A stretch of 12,706 bases of DNA from Oscillospiraceae bacterium (GCA_009776345.1 WRLS01000050.1:1-12706), one strand, 5' to 3'; positions 1 through 6,027 are shown, numbered from the stretch's first letter. The notes: generated by a model from the letters alone, not told the origin. Program-made: numbers and translations.

Positions 1-70
1 CGGGGGGTCGCGGGGGTTCTTAGGGGGCGAGCGGGGGCAGCGGCCCCCAGCCCCCTGAGCCGCGTTTTTC

Positions 71-112
71 TTTGTTACTTTCTTTTTGGCGGCGCAAAAA
101 GAAAGTAAGAAA
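71..112. repeat. Intergenic inverted repeat (hairpin)
   Basis: Two arms, 71-88 and 95-112, pair over 18 bp with one G/G mismatch (74/109) around a 6-nt loop GCGGCG. The core arm is TTACTTTCTTTTT and its exact complement AAAAAGAAAGTAA. It resembles an extragenic palindromic repeat and could also terminate transcription of a gene left of the window. No copy of this exact hairpin was seen elsewhere here. Confidence 0.7.
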
Positions 113-316
113 TTGCGTCGCGGAGCGCGCTGCTGCAGCCGTGTTACAAAGTAACTACCCCGCGGCTTGAGCGGCTGGGCTGTGCGCAGCTACAATGAGA
201 AGCGGGCATATCGTAGGCACAGAGTTTACATCAACGGAGAAACCCAATATATAAAATAAATTCGCGTGTGCAAAAAATTTCCCCTCACCCATATGCAATA
301 TTTTACAATTCCCATC
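113..316. other. Intergenic stretch with no recognised gene
   Basis: The stretch moves from GC-rich (up to about 200) to AT-rich sequence leading into the nrdD promoter. I see no convincing open reading frame, tRNA or riboswitch. The bases before the hairpin (1-60) are very rich in G and C runs and may be the edge of another repeat block. Confidence 0.5.
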
Positions 317-375
317 ACACTATATAAGCGGAAAATTTATTCCATTTACACATTGACGCACCACATATAGTATGA
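317..375 (+). promoter_or_regulatory. Possible pair of NrdR boxes
   Basis: Two imperfect matches to the NrdR consensus acaCwAtATaTwGwgt lie at 317-332 (ACACTATATAAGCGGA) and 360-375 (ACCACATATAGTATGA). Each matches roughly 10 of 16 positions. The second fills most of the -35/-10 spacer of the nrdD promoter, where a repressor would block RNA polymerase. Their starts are 43 bp apart, about four helical turns, whereas the usual spacing is about three turns. NrdR control of nrd genes is well established; the assignment here is an inference from weak matches. Confidence 0.35.
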
Positions 376-381
376 TATACT
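353..381 (+). promoter_or_regulatory. Sigma-A promoter of the nrdD unit
   Basis: TTGACG (353-358) and TATACT (376-381) are separated by exactly 17 bp, close to the vegetative consensus TTGACA-N17-TATAAT. Transcription should start near 388, giving a leader of about 70 nt before the nrdD start codon. Confidence 0.8.
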
Positions 382-439
382 TTAATTCCAATTCCAACCC
401 CAAACCCCACCCCCACCCCCAACCCAATCCAATAAAACC
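375..439 (+). other. G-free, C-run-rich nrdD leader (G-quadruplex motif on minus strand)
   Basis: These 65 nt contain no G on the plus strand and carry C runs at 398-401, 405-408, 410-414, 416-420 and 423-425. The minus (template) strand therefore has five G runs with 1-3 nt loops, fitting a G-quadruplex motif. As RNA, the tract is C-rich and G-poor, resembling a Rho-utilisation site. It lies almost wholly within the predicted 5' UTR. Function is inference. Confidence 0.6.
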
Positions 440-459
440 GCAAAGGGAGAAGTGCCGAC

Positions 460-2736
460 ATGACCCAGACCAAAGCGCGTACAGTCACAAAGCGGGATGG
501 CCGCGTGGTGCTTTACGATGAACGCAAAATCGCGGGCGCGATTTTAAAGGCGCTCACCGCCTCCGGGCTTGACGACGCGGCATCGGCCGCAAATTTAGCA
601 AACCAGGTTGGTGACACGCTTGCCGGCAACCCCGCGGCGCGCATCGAGGACATACAGGACGAGGTCGAGCGCGCGCTCATGCAGGCGGGCTTCGAGGATG
701 CCGCAAAGCGCTACATACTTTACCGCGCACAGCGCACGCGTGTCCGCGAGTCTAATACATCGCTCATGCAGTCCTGTGACGAGATCATCACCACCGACGC
801 GCGCAAGTCCAACCTCAAGCGGGACAACGCAAATGTAGACGGCAACACCGCAATGGGCGCAATGCTGCAAATCGGCTCCGCCGCCTCCAAAGCCTACGGG
901 CGTTCATACTTATTAACAGATGAGCAGTCCCGCGCCCATTTTGAAGGGCTGATCAACATACATGATTTTGAATTCTACTCCCTGACGACGACCTGCTGCC
1001 AGATTGACATTGACACGCTGTTCCGAGGCGGGTTTTCCACTGGCCACGGTTATCTGCGCGAACCGCAGGATATTCAAAGCTACGCGGCGCTTGCGTGCAT
1101 CGCGATCCAGTCCAACCAAAACGACCAGCACGGCGGCCAGAGCGTCCCGAATTTTGACTACGCGCTCGCTGTGGGCGTGACAAAAACTTATCGGCGGCTG
1201 TTCGCGGAAAACCTGCGCAAGGCGCTGGAGCTTTTGGCGCCCGGGAAAGAATGGGGCAAGGACAGCGTTGCCGCACTAATCGAACAGGCGGGGCTGCCGG
1301 GCCCGTCCCTTGATATGGACGGGGGGTTCCGGGCAAGGCTGTCGGCGATTCTCGCAGTACAAACCGATGACGCGGATACCGCAGAAAAATGCCTTGAATT
1401 CGCGCGGTCAACCACCTGCGCGGAAACCGACCGCCGCACATACCAGGCAATGGAAGCCGTGGTGCACAATCTCAATTCCATGCACTCACGGGCGGGGGCG
1501 CAAACGCCGTTTTCCTCCATCAACTACGGCACGGACACAAGCCCCGAAGGCCGTATGGTCACAAAAAACATACTGCTGGCAACGGAGTCGGGCCTGGGGC
1601 ATGGCGAAACGCCGATCTTCCCCATCCAGATATTTAAAATAAAACGCGGCGTCAACTACGACCCCGGCGACCCGAACTACGATTTATTCGAGCTTGCCTG
1701 CCGCTGCAGCGCAAAAAGGCTTTTCCCCAACTTCTGCAACCAGGACGCGCCCTTCAACAAGAAATTTTACGTGGAAGGCCGCCCCGAAACCGAGATCCCC
1801 ATGATGGGCTGCCGCACCAGGGTAATCGCAAATGTCTACAGCCCGGACCGCCAGACCGCTTACGGCCGCGGGAATCTAAGCTTTACATCCATCAACCTCC
1901 CCCGCTTGGCGATAGAGGCAAAGGGCAGCGAGAAAGCTTTTTACGAAAGCCTTGACCGCACGCTGGAGCTTGTTCTGCGCCAGCTGCTCGACCGCTTTGA
2001 GATACAGGGCAAAAAGACCGTGCGCAATTTCCCGTTTCTTATGGGGCAGGGAATCTGGATGGACAGCGACAGGCTGCACCCCGACGATGAGATACGCGAG
2101 GTACTCAGGCACGGCACACTGACAATCGGGTTTATCGGGCTGGCTGAAGCCTTAGTGGCACTCTACGGAAAGCACCACGGGGAAAGCGAAGAATCACGGG
2201 AAAAAGGGCTTGCAATCGTGCGGTATATGCATGAGTTTACGCTGAGAAAGAGCGCGGAGATGGAAATGAACTTCACGCTGCTCGCAACACCCGGGGAAGG
2301 CCTGGCCGGGCGGTTTATTGAGCTGGACAAGCAGCTTTTCGGGGAAATTCCCGGCGTCACCGACAAGGGCTTTTACACCAACTCCTTCCATATCCCGGTA
2401 GAGTTTGAGATACCGGCGTATGAGAAGATCAAGGTAGAGGCGCCGTATCACGCGCTTACCCCGGCAGGGCATATCACATATGTCGAGCTTGACGGCGACC
2501 CGTCCGAAAACCTCGGCGCCTTCATGGATATCATCCGTTGTATGCACGACCATGATGTTGGCTACGGCTCCGTCAACCACCCGGTGGACCGCGACCCTGT
2601 CTGCGGGTATGTCGGGATCATCGGGGAAACCTGCCCAAGATGCGGGCGGCGCGAAGGTGAGGCAATCCCGCCGGAAAAAATCGCGGAGCTGAAAAAACAA
2701 TACCCGGAAATCACCGAGTTTATCGGTAAAAATTAA
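460..2736 (+). CDS. nrdD: Anaerobic ribonucleoside-triphosphate reductase, large body lacking the glycyl-radical segment
   Basis: This is the catalytic body of class III ribonucleotide reductase, which reduces ribonucleoside triphosphates to dNTPs in anaerobic cells. An N-terminal ATP-cone (about residues 7-95, starting VTKRDGRVV) senses ATP/dATP. The ten-stranded barrel follows, with TCCQID (C179/C180) and MGCRTRV (C451, the likely thiyl-radical cysteine). Near the end is the Zn-site remnant VCGY...CPRCGR (C715, C725, C728), where D712 stands at the place a fourth cysteine might be expected. The protein stops at residue 758 with no RRxxGYL glycyl-radical motif; that motif is on the next small gene, in the same frame. 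The start is supported by AAAGGGAGAAG about 8 nt upstream. No nrdG activase is in the window. The family is certain. The missing C-terminus is visible directly. Confidence 0.95.
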   Translation: MTQTKARTVTKRDGRVVLYDERKIAGAILKALTASGLDDAASAANLANQVGDTLAGNPAARIEDIQDEVERALMQAGFEDAAKRYILYRAQRTRVRESNTSLMQSCDEIITTDARKSNLKRDNANVDGNTAMGAMLQIGSAASKAYGRSYLLTDEQSRAHFEGLINIHDFEFYSLTTTCCQIDIDTLFRGGFSTGHGYLREPQDIQSYAALACIAIQSNQNDQHGGQSVPNFDYALAVGVTKTYRRLFAENLRKALELLAPGKEWGKDSVAALIEQAGLPGPSLDMDGGFRARLSAILAVQTDDADTAEKCLEFARSTTCAETDRRTYQAMEAVVHNLNSMHSRAGAQTPFSSINYGTDTSPEGRMVTKNILLATESGLGHGETPIFPIQIFKIKRGVNYDPGDPNYDLFELACRCSAKRLFPNFCNQDAPFNKKFYVEGRPETEIPMMGCRTRVIANVYSPDRQTAYGRGNLSFTSINLPRLAIEAKGSEKAFYESLDRTLELVLRQLLDRFEIQGKKTVRNFPFLMGQGIWMDSDRLHPDDEIREVLRHGTLTIGFIGLAEALVALYGKHHGESEESREKGLAIVRYMHEFTLRKSAEMEMNFTLLATPGEGLAGRFIELDKQLFGEIPGVTDKGFYTNSFHIPVEFEIPAYEKIKVEAPYHALTPAGHITYVELDGDPSENLGAFMDIIRCMHDHDVGYGSVNHPVDRDPVCGYVGIIGETCPRCGRREGEAIPPEKIAELKKQYPEITEFIGKN

Positions 2737-2766
2737 AAATAAGAAAAATCAGAATGGAGAGTTAGC

Positions 2767-2928
2767 ATGAAAGCGGTGTACGTGGAAAACAATGAAATCG
2801 GCAAGGGCGTAGGGTTCGAGAGGATCAGGCGGATTACCGGGTATTTAGTCGGCACCATGGATAGATGGAACGACGCAAAAAAAGCAGAGGAAAAACGCAG
2901 GGTCAAGCATTCGCTTACGTCTGCATAA
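2767..2928 (+). CDS. Stand-alone glycyl-radical peptide of NrdD (53 aa)
   Basis: The peptide carries the whole glycyl-radical segment of NrdD: FERIRRITGYLVGTMDRWND, then a basic tail ending RRVKH. G25 would be the radical glycine. It has its own ribosome binding site, GGAGAG (2756-2761), 5 nt before the ATG. It is in the same reading frame as nrdD but separated by two TAA codons (2734 and 2740), so readthrough or a single sequencing error is unlikely to explain it. It begins 30 nt after the nrdD stop and is surely co-transcribed. By analogy with GrcA/YfiD, the separate glycyl-radical protein that complements pyruvate formate-lyase, I infer that it docks into the NrdD barrel to complete the active site and is the substrate of NrdG. 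The motif is unmistakable; assembly is inference. Confidence 0.9.
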   Translation: MKAVYVENNEIGKGVGFERIRRITGYLVGTMDRWNDAKKAEEKRRVKHSLTSA

Positions 2929-2958
2929 TGTAGTAGCTAGAAAATAGAAAATGGAAAA

Positions 2959-2995
2959 TAGGAAGGGAAGAAGCAATAAGTTTCTTCCCTTCCTA
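2959..2995. terminator. Hairpin downstream of the split nrdD unit
   Basis: The arms TAGGAAGGGAAGAA (2959-2972) and TTCTTCCCTTCCTA (2982-2995) pair perfectly over 14 bp around a 9-nt loop, 30 nt after the glycyl-radical gene. There is no U-run after the stem, so it may be a repeat module rather than a classical intrinsic terminator. The right arm leads straight into the CCTAAA-type tandem tract found in the other repeat blocks. Confidence 0.5.
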
Positions 2996-3390
2996 AATCC
3001 TGAAACCTAAAACCTGAATCCTGCCGAAGGCTGTAGGGGCGGCAATCTGCCGCCCGAAATTGCAATCGAAACCATATATATGCCGTAGGGGCGGGGTTTT
3101 CCCGCCCGAAATTCCACTCCTTGGAGGGGTGGCTGGCGGCGCAGAGCGCCGCAGGTTTTAGGATTGAGGTTTCAGGTTTCAGGAAAAGAACGAAGCGACA
3201 AATATCTTCCCTTCCTAAATCCTAAATCCTAAAACCTCAATCCTGCCGCAGGCCGTAGGGGACGGCGTCCCCGACGTCCCGAAATTACCATATCGTATTG
3301 TACAATACGGGCGGGCACATGGGCCCGCCCCTACATGAAAATATGTTGTGCCGTAGGGGCGACCCTTGCGGTCGCCCGTGCCAAAACACC
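2996..3390. repeat. Mosaic block of intergenic hairpin repeats and CCTAAA-type tracts
   Basis: No gene is evident. The block alternates two kinds of module. (1) Short GTAGGG-flanked hairpins: GGGCGGCA/TGCCGCCC (3037-3055), GGGCGGG/CCCGCCC (3089-3107), GGGGAC/GTCCCC (from 3257), GGGCGGGC/GCCCGCCC (3309-3330, inverted) and GGGCGACC/GGTCGCCC (3357-3377). (2) Tandem CCTAAATCCTAAAACC-type tracts at 2991-3026 and 3211-3252, with an inverted copy at 3153-3183. A perfect 16-bp palindrome, CGTATTGTACAATACG, lies at 3294-3309, and GCGGCGC/GCGCCGC at 3136-3152. Similar modules recur at 6141-6388 and 12470-12576. Confidence 0.8.
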
Positions 3391-3436
3391 AAAACACCCG
3401 TCTTCAAAGCGTAACCGCTTTGAAGACGGGTATTTT
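3391..3436. terminator. Strong bidirectional terminator-like hairpin
   Basis: ACCCGTCTTCAAAGCG (3396-3411) pairs perfectly with CGCTTTGAAGACGGGT (3416-3431) around the loop TAAC. Flanking AAAA (3391-3394) and TTTT (3433-3436) supply a U-run in both directions. It sits between the convergent nrdD and icd genes. The first 36 nt of the module (3390-3425) recur exactly at 12541-12576, so it is also a dispersed repeat. Confidence 0.65.
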
Positions 3437-3469
3437 GCCTTCGGCAGGATTAAGGTTTTAGGATTTAGG

Positions 3470-3497
3470 GTAGGGCGGGGGCTTGCCCCCGCCCTAC
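3470..3497 (-). terminator. Perfect 13-bp hairpin just past the icd stop
   Basis: GTAGGGCGGGGGC (3470-3482) and its exact complement (3485-3497) are separated by only 2 nt. It begins 6 nt beyond the icd stop codon and may act as the icd terminator or protect the mRNA 3' end, although no U-run follows. The same GTAGGGCGGGGGCTTGC core is found at 6150-6173 and, inverted, at 6193-6216. Confidence 0.5.
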
Positions 3498-3503
3498 TTA
3501 ATC

Positions 3504-4703
3504 CTATACCCTCTCCCTAATCCGCGCAATCATCTCCCCGGATGTCACAACCTTTGGCTCCACACCAACGCAGAGCGCGGCAAGGTCCCCTGTCATCACG
3601 CCGCTTTCGATGGTTTTGACACAGGCGTCCTCCAACCTGTCTGCAAACCCCGAAAGCTCCGCGATGCCGTCCAGCTCGCCGCGTTTGCGCAGCGCCCCTG
3701 TCCACGCGAATATCGTGGCCACGGGGTTTGTAGATGTCTGCTCGCCTTTTAGATGGCGGTAATAATGCCGCGTTACCGTGCCATGCGCGGCCTCATATTC
3801 ATAATGCCCCTCCGGGCTGATGAGTACGCTGGTCATAAGCCCCAGCGACCCGAATGCGGTGGACAGCAAATCGCTCATCACATCGCCGTCATAATTCTTG
3901 CACGCCCACAAAAAGCCGCCCTCATCGCGGATTACGCGCGCAACCGCGTCGTCGATCAGCGTGTAGAAATACTGGATCCCAGCTTTTTCAAAATCGGTTT
4001 TGTATTGTTTATCGTATATCTCTTGAAAAATAATCTTAAAAGTCTGGTCATACTGCTTCGAGATCGTATCCTTCGTGGCGAACCACATATCCATTTTCTC
4101 ACTGAGGCTGTAGCGGAAACACGCGTGCGCGAATGATTCGATGGAGCTGTCCTTGTTATACTGCGCCGCAAGCACCCCCGGCCCTTCAAAATCATACACA
4201 GTTTGGCGATAAGTTTCCGCGCCGTTTTCATCCGTGAAAACAAGCTCCGCCTTGCCCTTCCCGGGTACGCGGTATTCGCTGGCGGCGTATACATCGCCGT
4301 AGGCATGGCGCGCGATTGCGATAGGCTTTTTCCATGTATTCACGGACGGTTTAATACAGCCCGCGAAAATCGGCGCCCGAAAAATCGTGCCGTCCAAAAT
4401 ACCGCGGATCGTGGCGTTCGGGCTTTTCCACATTTGGCTCAGCCCATATTCCTCTACGCGCTGGGCATTTGCGGTGATGGTGGCGCATTTTACGCCCACG
4501 CCGTATTTTTTTATGGCATAGGCAGCGTCGCGCGTTACCTTGTCCCCGGTTTTCTCCCTATAAGGAAGCCCAAGGTCGTAATATTCGGTTTTCAGCTCAA
4601 TGTACGGCTCCAGCAGCTCATCCTTGATCATTTTCCAAAGGATGCGCGTCATCTCGTCCCCGTCCATCTCGACTAATGGGGCTGCCATTTTGATTTTATC
4701 CAT
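3504..4703 (-). CDS. icd: NADP-dependent isocitrate dehydrogenase (eukaryotic-type)
   Basis: The enzyme oxidatively decarboxylates isocitrate to 2-oxoglutarate, making NADPH and the precursor of glutamate. At 399 aa it fits the homodimeric eukaryote-like IDH subfamily. Visible landmarks are VEMDGDEMTR (11-20), the isocitrate-binding MWKSPNATIR (91-100), R109, R132, Y139, the lysine in ATKDTI (K211), metal-binding D252 and NYDGDVMSD (D274, D278), and AHGTVTRHY (307-314), whose Arg-His pair fits NADP rather than NAD. I chose the ATG at 4703 because AGAAGGAG lies 6 nt upstream; a longer frame reaches 4733 but lacks such a site and overlaps the previous gene further. The start lies inside the last codons of the M28 peptidase gene (8-nt overlap), implying translational coupling. 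All key residues appear intact. Confidence 0.95.
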   Translation of the reverse strand: MDKIKMAAPLVEMDGDEMTRILWKMIKDELLEPYIELKTEYYDLGLPYREKTGDKVTRDAAYAIKKYGVGVKCATITANAQRVEEYGLSQMWKSPNATIRGILDGTIFRAPIFAGCIKPSVNTWKKPIAIARHAYGDVYAASEYRVPGKGKAELVFTDENGAETYRQTVYDFEGPGVLAAQYNKDSSIESFAHACFRYSLSEKMDMWFATKDTISKQYDQTFKIIFQEIYDKQYKTDFEKAGIQYFYTLIDDAVARVIRDEGGFLWACKNYDGDVMSDLLSTAFGSLGLMTSVLISPEGHYEYEAAHGTVTRHYYRHLKGEQTSTNPVATIFAWTGALRKRGELDGIAELSGFADRLEDACVKTIESGVMTGDLAALCVGVEPKVVTSGEMIARIRERV

Positions 4704-5670
4704 TGTTTTCTCCTTCTTGTATTTTTTCCACAAACCTACATACCGACCCGCCCAGCCGTTCTATTAAATCCAAATCACAAACGGTGTCCCTGCGCGTGTG
4801 TACATTGGGCAGGTAAAGCGGCCCCAGCCGTGACCGCCGCGCAAACGAAACCATAACCCCGCGGGAAAAATTTGCGTGGTCGCTCATATAAATGAGCATA
4901 CTGTGCTTCTTTTCAGTTTCAAAGCCATCTTCCCTAAAATGTTCTGCGAGCTTATCCCAAACCTCATGCTTTTTAGGCGATGCTACGGCAAGCACATCGC
5001 CGTCCCCGATGCAGTCCAAATTGATGACCGGGCTGCCACTTTTTTTCGGGCAGGTTTTGCGCCGGTGTGCCGCAAACGCGTATGAACCCCAAAGCATCTT
5101 TTCCTCATTGTCAAACAGCACAAATGCGCATTTCTTTTTAAGCCCCGGGTTTTGGGCGGCAAGGGCGGCCACAGCCAAAACGCCCAGCACTCCGCTTGTA
5201 TTGTCGTTGCGGTTGTGTTTGTTTTTGAAGAGGAACACCAGCGCCACCAGCAGGGCAAGCACAATATAATTTACAATATGTATTAAATATAAAGACGGTA
5301 TTACACCAATCCCGTAAAGCACACCGCCCGCCACCCCGCTTAAAAAGAAAATAACAAGCAGGATTACCGCTCCCAAAAGCGTAGACAAAGCCTGCCCGAA
5401 AATCCGCACGAAAGGCAGCGCGATATATCCGTTGTGCGCGGGTGTGTCGTAGTGTGCGGTAACAAGGATATCCGCGTCAATCGGACCTACCACCAGGTTT
5501 TTGCCCAGCGCGCTTTTATGTATCGATATCTCATCCTCCGCGTAGCCAAGCCCCTTAAACCGCGAAGAGCAAAATTCCAAAAAAGCGTCCTTTTCCCTGC
5601 GGCCAAACCTCGTTTCGTACTTTTCGAAGATAGTTTGGGCTGTTGCCTGTATCTCTTTTACATCGTACAT
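4696..5670 (-). CDS. M28-family zinc metallopeptidase with an internal membrane insert
   Basis: The fold is that of an M28 (aminopeptidase Y/glutamate carboxypeptidase-like) di-zinc peptidase of 324 aa. All expected metal and catalytic positions are present: H73 and D75 in TAHYDTP, D156 in NDNTSG, E189/E190 in DNEEK, D219 in NLDC, and H291 in PNVHT. Between the first and second metal ligands is a hydrophobic insert (about 88-148) that should form two membrane helices, with a charged KNKHNRND segment at its end. There is no signal peptide, so the catalytic halves probably lie in the cytoplasm, on the membrane face. The ATG at 5670 has GAGGTG 6 nt upstream. It is the first gene of a two-gene unit with icd. 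The peptidase family is clear; substrate is unknown. Confidence 0.88.
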   Translation of the reverse strand: MYDVKEIQATAQTIFEKYETRFGRREKDAFLEFCSSRFKGLGYAEDEISIHKSALGKNLVVGPIDADILVTAHYDTPAHNGYIALPFVRIFGQALSTLLGAVILLVIFFLSGVAGGVLYGIGVIPSLYLIHIVNYIVLALLVALVFLFKNKHNRNDNTSGVLGVLAVAALAAQNPGLKKKCAFVLFDNEEKMLWGSYAFAAHRRKTCPKKSGSPVINLDCIGDGDVLAVASPKKHEVWDKLAEHFREDGFETEKKHSMLIYMSDHANFSRGVMVSFARRSRLGPLYLPNVHTRRDTVCDLDLIERLGGSVCRFVEKIQEGENNG

Positions 5671-5728
5671 TTTTTCACCTCGTTTACAGTCTATTTTATT
5701 TTCACTGAACCCATTTTGAAATTGACTG

Positions 5729-5757
5729 ATTATAAAACTTTGGCTTGCGGGCTTTGC
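5729..5757 (-). promoter_or_regulatory. Possible promoter of the peptidase-icd unit
   Basis: A perfect TATAAT -10 box lies at 5734-5729 on the minus strand, 59 nt before the peptidase start. The hexamer 17 bp upstream (GCAAAG, 5757-5752) is a poor -35. The site interleaves with the divergent small-peptide promoter (5745-5773), so the two may compete. Confidence 0.4.
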
Positions 5758-5773
5758 CGAAATATGTTAGTAT
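5745..5773 (+). promoter_or_regulatory. Promoter of the small hydrophobic peptide gene
   Basis: TTGCGG (5745-5750) and TAGTAT (5768-5773) are 17 bp apart, and TG at 5765-5766 makes an extended -10 element. Transcription should begin near 5780, giving a leader of about 75 nt. Confidence 0.6.
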
Positions 5774-5817
5774 AAGCAGGCAAGAGGGTGCCGGATCCGT
5801 CTACACCGCCGTTTGTA

Positions 5818-5850
5818 CTTCCCTGATTTGATTGTGGGAAGGAGGTGGAT
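5818..5850 (+). promoter_or_regulatory. Very strong ribosome binding site partly held in a hairpin
   Basis: AAGGAGGTGGAT (5839-5850) is nearly a full complement to the 16S rRNA 3' end. CTTCCC (5818-5823) can pair with GGGAAG (5836-5841), covering the first bases of this site. Structural masking of a strong site is typical of type I toxin mRNAs. Confidence 0.55.
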
Positions 5851-5855
5851 TGCCT

Positions 5856-5948
5856 ATGGGAGAACGCGGGAAAAGGGTATTGCGCTTCATCATTTGCTTG
5901 GTGATTGCGTTTTTGATATTCCTGTCATACGCGCCGAAAGCAATGTAG
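5856..5948 (+). CDS. 30-aa hydrophobic peptide, candidate type I toxin
   Basis: The peptide has a basic N-terminus (MGERGKRVLR), a single membrane helix (about residues 11-26, FIICLVIAFLIFLSYA) and a short PKAM tail. It starts at ATG 5856 after the near-perfect ribosome binding site AAGGAGGTG. The stop codon lies in the left arm of a hairpin: ATGTAGCCGC (5943-5952) with GCGGCTACAT (5972-5981). The gene has its own promoter and a terminator hairpin. A near-consensus promoter on the opposite strand fires into its 3' UTR. Size, charge pattern and layout match type I toxins that damage the membrane (for example the TxpA, BsrG or Fst groups), but I do not recognise the sequence as a member of any of them. 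A membrane regulator peptide with an antisense RNA is the alternative. Confidence 0.65.
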   Translation: MGERGKRVLRFIICLVIAFLIFLSYAPKAM

Positions 5949-6027
5949 CCGCCCAACCCTTCCAAAAGTAAGCGGCTACATATAGCTGTGCGCTGAGGTG
6001 GCGTGTCGGTTCCCGGCACGCTCTTGT
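5943..6027 (-). ncRNA. Predicted cis-antisense RNA (candidate antitoxin)
   Basis: A TTGACA-N17-TATACT promoter on the minus strand should start a transcript near 6027 that runs leftward across the 3' UTR and stop codon of the small peptide gene. It would include complements of the terminator hairpin (6001-6021) and of the 5943-5981 hairpin, where it may end. There is no open reading frame with a ribosome binding site along it, so it is probably an untranslated antisense RNA. The 5' end is inferred from the promoter; the 3' end is a guess. Confidence 0.55.

Noticed and set aside
2734..2742. Programmed stop-codon readthrough joining nrdD to the glycyl-radical peptide
   Set aside because: There are two TAA codons three bases apart and a dedicated ribosome binding site for the second frame, so separate translation is simpler.
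2991..3252. Telomere-like CCTAAA tandem tracts
   Set aside because: They resemble plant-type telomere repeats by chance. They are short, degenerate, present in both orientations and embedded in bacterial intergenic hairpin blocks.
2996..3503. Possible CRISPR array
   Set aside because: The repeats are of several kinds, unevenly spaced and in both orientations, and there are no uniform spacers or cas genes.
3335..3752. Short plus-strand frames across the repeat block and the icd 3' end
   Set aside because: They run through palindromic repeats and antisense to icd, with no recognisable protein features.
4704..4733. A 10-residue longer icd N-terminus
   Set aside because: The ATG at 4703 has AGAAGGAG at the right distance and the IDH family begins near there; the longer version has no such site.
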